59,795 bases of DNA. Source: Anaeramoeba ignava. Taxonomy: Eukaryota; Metamonada; Anaeramoebidae. The position numbers were made by a program, and so were the translations under genes. The DNA lies in the NCBI GenBank assembly GCA_028826165.1, contig JAPDFW010000036.1, positions 1 to 59,795 on the forward strand. The letters are read 5' to 3'. The stretch's first letter is position 1. The number at the start of each line of letters is the position of its first letter. This document shows, piece by piece, positions 9,998-19,658 of the stretch. The notes beneath the pieces were generated by a model. That model ran no database searches. It was not told the origin of the DNA and worked only from the letters and a program-made list of their open reading frames with translations.

Positions 9998-12085
9998 TTA
10001 AAGATCTAAATTATCTTGAAGTTCTTTTTCTTCTTGTTTTTGATTTAGATTTTTGGTTTGTTTTTGTTTTTTTGTTCTTGTTTTTTTCTGATATAAAAGA
10101 ATTGCAATAATAACTATTAAAATAATAAGAATTGGAATAAATATTCCAATAGTTATTGCTGTTGTGTTGGAATTGTTTGAATCAGTTGATTGAGTTGGTT
10201 GATAAGGAGATAATATTGTAATTGATGTTGTTGAATTAATTCCTGAATATTCATTATTTAAACAATTTAATGTAGATGATTGTTGAACTGAAATTTCATA
10301 ATATTCTCCTCCTTGTAATCCTGAAATTGAATAGTAATTGATTAAATTTGTTAAACAAATTGAAGTTGAATTGTAAGTAAATGAATATGCTTTTAATCCA
10401 CCTGATAAAATTAATGAATTCCAACTACAAACAAATCCATTAATTAATGAATAACAATTTAATGAAGTAATATTTCCTAATTTAGCTCTTGTTGAAATAA
10501 TTGAACTTGGTTCTCCTAAATATGGTGTTTCACAATTTAAATCAATACATCCTCGAATTGAAATATTATATTCAATATTTCCTGATATTTCACTTATTAT
10601 TCCAATTATTTCATTTCCACTTAAATCAAGAGATGTGAATTTTTGCCAATTTGTTCCATTATCAAGTGAAATTGAATAATTATTTGCATTTGTTAATTTT
10701 GTGAAATTAAATTCAATTTCTTCAATTTTGGAAATTGTTTCATAAATTGTTGGAGATGTTAAATTATCAGTTTTAATTGAAATTGATGAAATATATCCAC
10801 ATTTTCCATTTGAATTACATGCTGATATATTGATTTGATATTCTTGATTTTGAAATTGAACTGTAAATTGTTGATTTGATGAAGTTGGTTGATAATTTCC
10901 TGAATCATTTTGATAAATTGATTGATAAGTTAAATTATAATAAAATGGAATTGAACACTTAATAATTGGTTGATTCCAATTACAATTAATATCTATTAAA
11001 TTTGAAATTGAACATGTTAAATTTGTAACTTCTCCAAATAATAATGAAATTGATGATTCAACAATTTCTCCTTTATCATCTCCTTCACATTCATGTGTTC
11101 TACATCCAAAAATTGAAATATTATAATCATTTTCAGATTCAAAATTATTCAAAAAATAATCAAGTGAAGAATTATCAACTGAAATGAAAGATATTAAATC
11201 AGGTTGAGATTGAATGAAATAAGAAAGATTATAATGATCAAGATGAGCAATTCCTTCATTGATTTGAACATTTGGATAATTCCATGTAACATTAATTGAA
11301 TTATTTGAAGGATTTGATAATTGGAAATATTTTACAGAATCAATTTTTGTTGATAAATTAATGAAAGAAGAAGATTCACCACATTTCATTGATGTTTCAT
11401 TATCACAAGCTTTGATTTGAATTGAATAATATTCATTTCCAGTAATATTATCATAAATTGAAGAATTAAATTGTTGATAATAAACATTCTCATCTTCAAG
11501 AATTGGATAATCAATATCAATCCAATCAAAACCATAATTGATTTGATATTTCAAATTTGGAATTTGAATTTCATCCCAATAACAATCAAATGATGAAAAT
11601 GAAGATGAGCAATTAATAATATTAACTTGAGGAATCTGTATAAATTGATAAACAAATGCTTGATTTGCACCATCAGTTCCAATAACAGTAAAATTCTCAT
11701 AAATTGAAACAGAATATCCAAAATATGAAGCTGATTCATTCAAATTTTGTTCTTGATTCCAAATTAATCCATTATATCTGTAAATAAATGCTTGATTTGC
11801 ACTATAAGCTCCAATAACAGTAACATTCTCATAAATTGAAACACTCCATCCAAAATAATCTCCTGATGAACCTGAAAATTGATCTAATAAATTCCAAATC
11901 CAAACTTCATTGAAAGAAGAATAATATCTTGTTGTTTCTGTTAATGTTTTTATTTCTTTTAATATTGGTAATATTGATATTAATGATGATTGAATTGATT
12001 TTTGATTTTGATTTTGGTTTGATTGAATTAAGAAAATATTGATAATTAAGAAAAAGAAAAAGGAAAAGAAAAGATTTAATTTCAT
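9998..12085 (-). CDS. FG-GAP/FN3 type I membrane protein, copy 4 (intact, 695 aa, two blades)
   Basis: Same architecture as copy 3: ATG start, signal peptide 1-22, WIWNLLDQF segment, FN3-like Cys modules, TM helix and Lys/Gln tail ending in NLDL. It has only two blades (the first and the last types) instead of seven. The length difference of 224 residues equals five 45-residue blades, so it looks like an in-frame loss by recombination between blades. Two blades cannot close a seven-bladed propeller, so the ectodomain must differ. Only 53 bp separate its start from the stop of the RCC1/BTB gene, and the upstream block found before copies 1-3 is absent. It may be weakly expressed or read from a different promoter. 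Confidence 0.87.
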   Translation of the reverse strand: MKLNLFFSFFFFLIINIFLIQSNQNQNQKSIQSSLISILPILKEIKTLTETTRYYSSFNEVWIWNLLDQFSGSSGDYFGWSVSIYENVTVIGAYSANQAFIYRYNGLIWNQEQNLNESASYFGYSVSIYENFTVIGTDGANQAFVYQFIQIPQVNIINCSSSFSSFDCYWDEIQIPNLKYQINYGFDWIDIDYPILEDENVYYQQFNSSIYDNITGNEYYSIQIKACDNETSMKCGESSSFINLSTKIDSVKYFQLSNPSNNSINVTWNYPNVQINEGIAHLDHYNLSYFIQSQPDLISFISVDNSSLDYFLNNFESENDYNISIFGCRTHECEGDDKGEIVESSISLLFGEVTNLTCSISNLIDINCNWNQPIIKCSIPFYYNLTYQSIYQNDSGNYQPTSSNQQFTVQFQNQEYQINISACNSNGKCGYISSISIKTDNLTSPTIYETISKIEEIEFNFTKLTNANNYSISLDNGTNWQKFTSLDLSGNEIIGIISEISGNIEYNISIRGCIDLNCETPYLGEPSSIISTRAKLGNITSLNCYSLINGFVCSWNSLILSGGLKAYSFTYNSTSICLTNLINYYSISGLQGGEYYEISVQQSSTLNCLNNEYSGINSTTSITILSPYQPTQSTDSNNSNTTAITIGIFIPILIILIVIIAILLYQKKTRTKKQKQTKNLNQKQEEKELQDNLDL

Positions 12086-12138
12086 TTTTTGTTTTGTTTT
12101 TTGTTTTCTTTTAATGTTAATTTAAATTTAAATTTAAA

Positions 12139-13974
12139 TTAAAATATGGAACATTTATCTGTTTTATCTTTTTCTTGTTTCTTTTTCAATAATTTCTCTT
12201 TAAATTGTTTTTCTTTTTCTATTTGATTTTGATTATTAAATTTATTAATTAATAAATCAAATAAATTTGGATTTGTTTGATTTAATTGAAAATAATCAAT
12301 TCCAATTTGAATTTCATTAATTATTTCTTGTGTAATTTGAATTCCATTTTTAATTTGATTTGAATAAATCCAATATTCTAATATTTGAAATGATTTATTA
12401 CTTAATTCACTATAATCTGTAACTTTATTAGATTTATCTTCAGTTACAGATAAAAACATTCCTCGATATAATTCACTTCTCATTATTAATATTAATTTAG
12501 GAAATTTATATTTCTTTTCTTTTCTTTCAATAATAAAATCTTTTTCATCTTCATTTAAATAAATTCTTTTCATTGTTTCTTCAATTTTTTCATTTGAATT
12601 TATAATTTCTTTAATTTCAGAATATAATTTCGGATTTATTTTGGAATTATTTGAATAAATCATTTCAAATATTTGATTTGATTCTTTAATTGATTTTTTT
12701 GAAATAATTTCTTGAAGTTTTTCAATTTGATTTTGATTTTGATTTAATCTATATTTCAATATTAATTTATGAGCTTTGATTATTTCTCCATTTTCGGTTT
12801 TAAATGAAATATCACAAAATTCTTTTCTTCTAAATAGTTTTATTAAATCTTCTTCAAGATTGGAAAAAGGAGGAGGAGAATAATAAAGAAATGTTTTATC
12901 ATTCCCACAAGAAATACGATAACTGGAAATATTTTCATTAAATCTTAATTTAGGAAGTTCAATTTGAATTGGAATTATTTGATTTTCTGTATCTCCAGTT
13001 CCTAATTGACCATAAGAATTATCTCCAAATCCAATCAATTTTGAATTAGATGTTAAAATCAAAGTATGATTAATTCCAACAGAAAAATCAAGAATATTAT
13101 CATCATTTTCAAATAAAGATGATTTAATTTCAGTAAATTCATTTGTGTAGGCTATCTTTAAAATCCCATTTCGAGTATAATATCCACATGAATAAAGTTT
13201 TCTTTTTGGATTTTCATTTTCATTTTCAATCAACATTATTGAATGAAATTCTCCACTTTGAATATCAATTATTTTACCTTTTGGAATATTTTGAATTTTG
13301 GTTAATTTTCGGATTCTTGTTTCTCTTATTGATTCTCCTAATCCAAGTTGATAATATTGGTTATCACCGCAAACAAATAGTTCTTGATTTGAATTTAAAA
13401 GAAAAACATGATCTGAATCAATTCCTGAAAATATTTTAGAAACATTTTTCATCATTAAAATTGGTTTTTCTGTTTTTGGAAGTGTTTCAGAATCAAAACC
13501 AAGTTGGCAATATCCATTTGAACCAATTCCATAAGCATTTTGATTTGAAGTTAATAAGTAAATTGATTTAGCTCCAGAAACAACATCTTGAATTATTCTA
13601 TCATTTGTATCTTCAATTAATGATGAAATATTGATAAATTCATTTGGATTATTTGGATTAATATTTTTTCCTTTGGCAAATACATTTCCTTCTATTGTTA
13701 AAATAGCTTCATTTTCATAACCAACAGTTACTTTTTGAATATTTTCTTCAATTTGTATTTTTTTATTTGAATCATTTAAATATTCTATTGCTTTTCCATT
13801 TTCAAAAAGGAGAATTGTTGAAAAATAACTTGTTGAAATTTGTTTAATTTGTTTTTCATTTTCATTTTCATTTTCATTTTCAAATTTAAATTGAATTGGT
13901 TTTATTATTATATATGGTTCATTTTCGATAAGAATTGGTTTTTCATTTTGACCAAAAAATATAATTTCATTCAT
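12139..13974 (-). CDS. RCC1-repeat/BTB-domain protein with CaaX-like end (611 aa)
   Basis: Single exon from an ATG at 13974. Residues about 100-370 hold RCC1-type repeats (YGIGSNGYCQLGF, FVCGDNQYYQLGLG, LIGFGDNSYGQLGTGD), forming a propeller. A BTB fold follows at about 380-475 (FCDISFKTENGEIIKAHKLIL), and a second BTB-like segment at about 490-565 (KYKFPKLILIMRSELYRGMF). The C-terminus is Lys-rich and ends in KCSIF, i.e. Cys-Ser-Ile-Phe, which fits a CaaX prenylation box. RCC1-BTB proteins commonly act as protein-interaction or Cullin-3 adaptors; the partner here is unknown. The gene lies head-to-tail with receptor copy 4, and a decayed copy of its last ~190 bp sits at 6228-6415. Confidence 0.85.
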   Translation of the reverse strand: MNEIIFFGQNEKPILIENEPYIIIKPIQFKFENENENENEKQIKQISTSYFSTILLFENGKAIEYLNDSNKKIQIEENIQKVTVGYENEAILTIEGNVFAKGKNINPNNPNEFINISSLIEDTNDRIIQDVVSGAKSIYLLTSNQNAYGIGSNGYCQLGFDSETLPKTEKPILMMKNVSKIFSGIDSDHVFLLNSNQELFVCGDNQYYQLGLGESIRETRIRKLTKIQNIPKGKIIDIQSGEFHSIMLIENENENPKRKLYSCGYYTRNGILKIAYTNEFTEIKSSLFENDDNILDFSVGINHTLILTSNSKLIGFGDNSYGQLGTGDTENQIIPIQIELPKLRFNENISSYRISCGNDKTFLYYSPPPFSNLEEDLIKLFRRKEFCDISFKTENGEIIKAHKLILKYRLNQNQNQIEKLQEIISKKSIKESNQIFEMIYSNNSKINPKLYSEIKEIINSNEKIEETMKRIYLNEDEKDFIIERKEKKYKFPKLILIMRSELYRGMFLSVTEDKSNKVTDYSELSNKSFQILEYWIYSNQIKNGIQITQEIINEIQIGIDYFQLNQTNPNLFDLLINKFNNQNQIEKEKQFKEKLLKKKQEKDKTDKCSIF

Positions 13975-14044
13975 TTTTGAAAAGAAAAAAAATGAAAAAA
14001 AATTTTTGGATTTTTAATTTTTTTATTTGATTGAAATTTTAATT

Positions 14045-17000
14045 TTAATAATCTTTTTCATCATCAAAACCAAAATCAATATTCCAATCAGAAACAGTAT
14101 TTGATTCTTTTGGTAAATTTTGATTATCTGATTGTAATTGTTGGAAAAGAAAATTTGAATCATTTTGGATTGATTTTTGAGAAGAATCATTTGGATCATT
14201 TTTTTGATTAAAAGAATCCATTAATAAATCATCAAAAAGATTTTTTTCGTCATTATTTTGCCAATCATTTGTTTCATTCATAAAAGAATTTTTCAAGTCA
14301 GTTTCTTTTTCAATTCCATTCATAATATCTTCTTCAAAAGTCCAATCATCCCAACCTTGAGGAAGTATTTCTTTCTTATTTTGCTTGCTTCTTGAAGTTA
14401 AATCAAGTCCTTTTTTGGGTGTTTTTTCAAAACTTATTAATAATCCTGATTCTGTATTTGTTTTTTCCTTTTCTTGTTGATTTGGTAGTATATTTTGACT
14501 TTTTTCTGATTTTTTTGGTTGATTTTGCATTTTTGAAGTGAGTGTTAAAGGTGAAGTATTTGATTTTTTGGGTTGGATTTGAGATAATTTATGTTGATTT
14601 TGAATTTTTGGAATTTCTTTTTTTGGTTTTTGGATTTTTTGATTCAACATTTTTTGATTTTCATTTTTCAAGTTATTTTGATTATGAATTTTTTGATTTT
14701 TCAAGATATTTTCATTTTTTTGATTTTGAATTTTTTGATTTTGAATTTTTGGATTTTGATTTTGATTTTTTGAATTTTCATTTTGATTTTTTGAATTTTC
14801 ATTTTGATTTAAATTTGGATTTGGTGAATTCTTTGTTTCTTCTCCTCTTCTTAATTTCTGTTGAACCCAACCCATTAAAGAAGATTTATTTTCAGAATTC
14901 TCAGGTTGAGAAAGTTCCTTTTCATGAATTTTGACACTTTCTTGTTCAAGCATTTCAACAAAAGCTTTTACAACAACAGCTCCCATTTTACGAACTTCAA
15001 AATCTGGATCAGCCAAAACAACACAAACTGAAGGTAAAAGTTTTCTTGCAGAAGAAGAGAAGGAATAAGAGTCTTTTGTGGCAAGTAAAGCTTTCAAAGA
15101 ATTAATTCTTGAGGGAGAAAAAGGGTCTTTTAAAGAGCGCAAAAAAACGGGTATCAAAATTTGCTCTTTTGTTGATTGTTTGAGATATTGAGCAATTTTT
15201 CCTAAGCAAATTATAGAGTTTGTACGGATTCCTGGTTCGGGATCCATTTGCAATTTTGAGATCAATCTAACGGCTTTGTTGTCTAAATTTTGCTCATTCA
15301 AACTTGGCGCAAAATGAACCATACATTTGAGCGTTAGTTCTCTTAAAAGAGGAGCAGAATCAGTGAATCCGTTGATGATGTTATTAAAAATCACTCCGTT
15401 GATATCTTGCTTTGAAAGAAACTTAATATAATCAGGAAGGTTTTCCAAAAGACCGATTCGAATGCTTCGGTTCATTGAAGAAAATAATTTCAAAATCACT
15501 GGGGCAATCATTGTTGTGTATTCTTCTTGGGTTAATAAAGACGTTATAATAAGAACTGGTCGCAAAACTTTGACATTGTTTGTCAGTTTGAGTTGTTCAA
15601 GAAGAATCGGCAATAGTTTCTGTTTCGAAACTTTTTCTGGTATTTTGGATATTAAAGTCGGGATTTTCTTGAAAAATGATTCGCGTTCATGTTCGCTTTT
15701 CAAGGCAATTGATTCGAGAAAATTGAGGGAAATGAAGTAGGAATTGTTCTGGAAAAAATCGCTTTTGATTGCGGTTTCTGGAGATATTCTATCGGTTGGG
15801 TTGCTTGCAGTTAATCCTGATATAATCTTAATAAGCTCATCTATGTTTTCTATTTGGCTTCCTTTAAACAATTTTTTGATTTGATGAGCTGAATAAAAAA
15901 TGTTATTATTTTTGCCTCCAAATTGAACTGTTGATAAAATTTCAGTCAAAAAACATCCAAGACAATAAGAATCAATTGCATGAATTGGTGACTGTTTTAT
16001 TTGGTTAATTGCTCTGCTTTCAATTTCTGGAGGTTGATATTTTAATCTATTTAGTTTGTTTGCTAAATCTTGTTGTGATAATTCATCAAATTTAATTGAG
16101 TGATCAAGTGTCCCTAATTTCCAATCTCCTCCTTCTGTTACAAAAATATTTGATGAATCTAGCGATCCGTGAATTATTTTACATGAAGAATTAAGAAATT
16201 CTAGTGCAGTCTTTATAGATTTTAATATTAATATTAATTTTATAAATGAATTTTGATTTATAAATGAATTTTAATTTTAATTTTGATTTTAATTTTAATT
16301 TTAATTTTGATTTATAAATGAATTTTAATTTTATAAATGAATTTTGATTTTAAATGAATTTTGATTTATAAATGAATTTTAATTTTAATTTTATAAATGA
16401 ATTTTGATTTATAAATGAATTTTGATTTATAAATGAATTTTGATTTATAAATGAATTTTAATTTTAATTTTAATTTTAATTTTAATTTTAATTTTATAAA
16501 TGAATTTTATAAATGAATTTTGATTTTAATTTTAATTTTATAAATGAATTTTAATTTTAATTTTAATTTTATAAATGAATTTTAATTTTAATTTATAAAT
16601 GAATTTTAATTTTAATTTATAAATGAATTTTATAAATGAATTTTATAAATGAATTTTGATTTATAAATGAATTTTAATTTTAATTTTAATTTATAAATGA
16701 ATTTTAATTTTATAAATGAATTTTAATTTATAAATGAATTTTAATTTTATAAATGAATTTTATAAATGAATTTTAATTTTATATTTAATTTTATATTTAA
16801 TTTTATAATTTTATTTATAATTTTATTTATAATTTTATTTATAATTTTATAAATGAATTTTGATTTATAAATGAATTTTATAAATGTACTGCTAATTTAT
16901 AAATTCCCCATATTTTTTCATCAAAAGTTAAATTATTTAAAACTTGATTAAGAGGAATTGCAGGTTCTGTTATATAATATATCATTTGTTCATTTTCATC

Positions 17001-17333
17001 ACCTTCTAAATATTGAAGGAAATCAGGATGATGAGTTATTCTAATATTATGATATCCATTTGTCGCTAAATAAATTGCAGTTCTTTGTGTTGTTTGTTCA
17101 ATTTTTCTTAAAAAAATTGATACTTTTGAATTATCACTCTTTTTAAAAATTTCAATTTAATTTTTTCAATTTAATTTTTTCATTTTAATTTTTTCATTTT
17201 AATTTTTTAATTTAATTTTTAATTTTTAATTTTTTTTTACTTTTCTTTTTCCTTCATGAAGAACCCAATTTTCAAGTTGATATTGAGTTTCTCCAATTTC
17301 AAAAGGTAAACTGCTTGTAAATGTGTTTCCCAT
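14045..17333 (-). CDS. SCYL1: SCYL1-like N-terminal kinase-like protein (about 835 aa)
   Basis: Three exons: 17241-17333, 16890-17138 and 14045-16210, with introns GT-AG and phases consistent. The joined product begins MGNTFTSSLPFEIGE and runs into a pseudokinase domain (about 20-235) that lacks the catalytic HRD (HGSLDSSN instead) and DFG (GTLDHS instead) motifs, as in SCYL proteins. HEAT repeats occupy about 285-530 (PVFLRSLKDPFSPSRINSLKALLA). An N/Q/K-rich linker follows, then Trp-acidic patches (GWDDWTFEED, SDWNIDFGFDD). SCYL1 binds COPI coats and works in Golgi-ER retrograde traffic. The animal protein ends in a dibasic COPI signal; this one ends in EKDY, so that signal is not evident. 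Exon 3 is GC-richer in its centre than at its edges. Confidence 0.9.
16211..16889 (-). repeat. Repeat-filled intron 2 of SCYL1
   Basis: 679-nt intron (donor GTACAT, acceptor TTTATAAAG). It consists almost entirely of a degenerate tandem repeat; on the + strand units of ATAAATGAATTTTAATTTTA and shorter variants. In gene sense it reads AAAATTAAAATTCATTTATA, the same satellite as intron 2 of the neighbouring RPL10A in its own sense orientation. Confidence 0.9.
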
Positions 17334-17533
17334 TTAAATTTTTATTATTTAAAATTTCAAAAAAATAAGAAAAACAAAAAAACGTAAAATGAAAAATGAA
17401 ATTAAAAAAAAATGAAAAATAAAATTATTCTTATTTTTATCATTATTAGTCATTAAAAAAAATTTAAATAAAAAAAAATTAAATTAAAAAATTTTTTTTC
17501 ATTTTTTTCTTTTTTTCTTTTTTCTTTTTAATA
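17334..17533. promoter_or_regulatory. Divergent promoter region SCYL1 / RPL10A
   Basis: 200 bp separate the two start codons, so both promoters must lie here. The sequence is A/T homopolymers with ATGAAAAATGAAA-type runs and a long T/C-rich tract just 5' of RPL10A (about 17490-17530). No recognised core motif. Confidence 0.45.
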
Positions 17534-19459
17534 ATGTCGTACGTCATTTATATATCAATTTAAATTTTAATATTAATTTTAATTTTTAATTTTAATTTCT
17601 TTTACAAAATTGAAAATAAAGAAAATTAAATACAACTAATTTAGATCAAGCATTAAATCAAATTTACAATTATCTTTCAGAAAAAAAAAGAAAATTTACA
17701 GAAACATTTGAATTACAAATTACACTTAAAAATTATGATATTCAAAAAGATAAAAGATTTTCTGAATTTGTAAAACTTCCACATATAATAAAACCAAAAA
17801 TGAAAATATGTGTAATTGGAGATGAAACTCATTGTGAAGAAGCAAAAAATCTTTCAATACCTTTTGTTGATATTGGAACTATTAGCAGTTTTAGTGGAAA
17901 TGATAAACTTGCAAAACAATGGTGTATTTATTTTGGAAATTAAAATTCATTTTGAAAATTAAAATTAAAATTAAAATTAAAATTAAAATTAAAATGAAAA
18001 TTAAAATTGATATTAAAATTAAAATTAAAATTAAAATTCATTTATAAATTAAAATTAAAATTAAAATTCATTTTGAAAATTAAAATTAAAATTAAAATTA
18101 AAATTAATATTAAAATTAAAATTAAAATTAATATTAAAATTAATATTAAAATTAAAATTAAAATTAAAATTAAAATTAAAATTAAAATTAAAATTAAAAT
18201 TAAAATTAAAATTAATATTAAAATTAAAATTAAAATTAAAATTAAAATTAAAATTAAAATTAAAATTAAAATTAAAATTAAAATTAAATTAAAATTAAAA
18301 TTAAAAATTAAAATTAAAAATTAAAATTAAAATTAAAATTAAAATTAAAATTAAAATTAAAATTAAAATTAAAATTAAAATTAAAATTAAAATTCATTTA
18401 AATTAAAATTAAAATTAAAATTAAAATTAATATTAAAATTAAAATTAAAATTAAAATTAAAATTCATTTATAAATTAAAATTAAAATTAAAATTCATTTA
18501 AATTAAAATTAAAATTAAAATTAAAATTAAAATTAAAATTAAAATTAATATTAAAATTTAAAATTAAAAATTAAAATTAAAATTCATTTATAAATTAAAA
18601 TTCATTTATAAAATTAAAATTAAAATTACTATTAAAATTAAAATTAAAATTAAAATTAAAATTAAAATTAAAAAAATTAAAATTATTAAAATTAAAATTA
18701 AAATTAAAATTAAAATTAAAATTAAAATTAAAATTAAAATTAAAATTATTAAATTAAAATTAAAATTAAAATTAATATTAAAATTAATATTAAAATTAAA
18801 ATTAAAAATTAAAATTAAAATTAAAATTAAAATTAAAATTAAAATTAAAATTAAAATTAAAATTAAAATTAAAATTAAAATTAAAATTAAAATTAAAATT
18901 AAAATTAAAATTAAAATTAAAATTAAAATTAAAATTAAATTAATATTAAAATTAAAATTAAAATTAAAATTAAAATTAAAATTAAAATTAAAATTAAAAT
19001 TAAAATTAAAATTAAAATTAAAATTAAAATTAAAATTAAAATTAAAATTAAAATTAAAATTAAAATTAAAATTAAAATTAAAATTAAAATTAAAATTAAA
19101 ATTAAAATTATTAAGCAAAAAGATATGATGGTTTCTTAGCAAGTGATAAACTTCTTAAAAAAGTTACAAGAACTGTTGGTTCTCTTTTAAACAAATTAGG
19201 AAAATTCCCTAAAATTATAACACATGAAGATTCTTTAGAAGATAAAATTTTAGAAATGAAACAAACAATTCATTTCCAATTAAAAAAAGCATTAAATTTA
19301 AATACAGCAATTGGAACAACTGAATTATCAAAACAAGAATTAAAAGAAAATATTGTTTCAGCTTTAGATTTTTTGGTTTCTTTACTTAAAAAACGTTGGC
19401 AAAATATTGATAAAGTTTATTTAAAAAGTACAATGTCTCCAAGTTTTCAACTTTTTTAG
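17534..19459 (+). CDS. RPL10A: 60S ribosomal protein L10a (uL1), 216 aa, three exons
   Basis: Exons 17534-17538 (ATG TC only), 17622-17923 and 19116-19459. The splice joins give MSKLNTTNLDQAL..., then KKRKFTETFELQITLKNYD, KRFSEFVKLP, KICVIGDETHCEEAK, and after intron 2 KRYDGFLASDKLLKKV, LDFLVSLLKKRWQN, YLKSTMSPSFQLF. This matches eukaryotic L10a along its whole length (the human protein is 217 aa). It is a structural protein of the L1 stalk of the large subunit. Intron 1 is 83 nt (GTACGT...AAAG); intron 2 is 1192 nt and wholly repetitive. The five-base first coding exon is inferred from phase and from the expected MS-K start; there is no in-frame ATG in exon 2. Confidence 0.93.
17924..19115 (+). 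repeat. AATTAA-type satellite filling intron 2 of RPL10A
   Basis: 1192-nt intron (donor GTATTT, acceptor TTATTAAG) made of AAATTA hexamers with interspersed AATTCATTTATAAATT and AATTAATATT variants. Long ORFs on both strands (Lys-Ile or Asn-Phe repeats) come from the repeat period and are not genes. Confidence 0.93.
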
Positions 19460-19658
19460 AATTATCTTTTCTTTTGAAATAAACAAAAACCTTTTATTTT
19501 TTAGAATTAAATCTTTTTTTTTTCATTTTCAATAAATCTTTTTTTTTTTCAATTCCAAATTATTCAATCTTTTTTTTTTTCAATTTTTTATTCTAAATCA
19601 ATCTATAAATTTTATTTATAAAGAAACAAATTTATATTTTCTTTTTTGTTGTTTTCAT

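Noticed and set aside
6622-12085. Recent bacterial transfer of the FG-GAP receptors
   Set aside because: The repeats resemble bacterial FG-GAP_2, but base composition, codon use, signal peptide, N-glycosylation sequons and flanks fit the host. Old transfer is possible but not shown here.
13143-15740. Plus-strand ORFs opposite RCC1/BTB and SCYL1
   Set aside because: Shadows of the coding strand with no family features; the minus-strand proteins carry clear domains.
18007-19142. Long ORFs of Lys-Ile, Asn-Phe or Ile-Leu repeats on both strands
   Set aside because: They come from a 6-base repeat with no stop in some frames and lie inside the RPL10A intron. The same holds for Ile-Tyr/Asn-Ile frames at 30497-31214 and Phe-His frames at 43992-44761.
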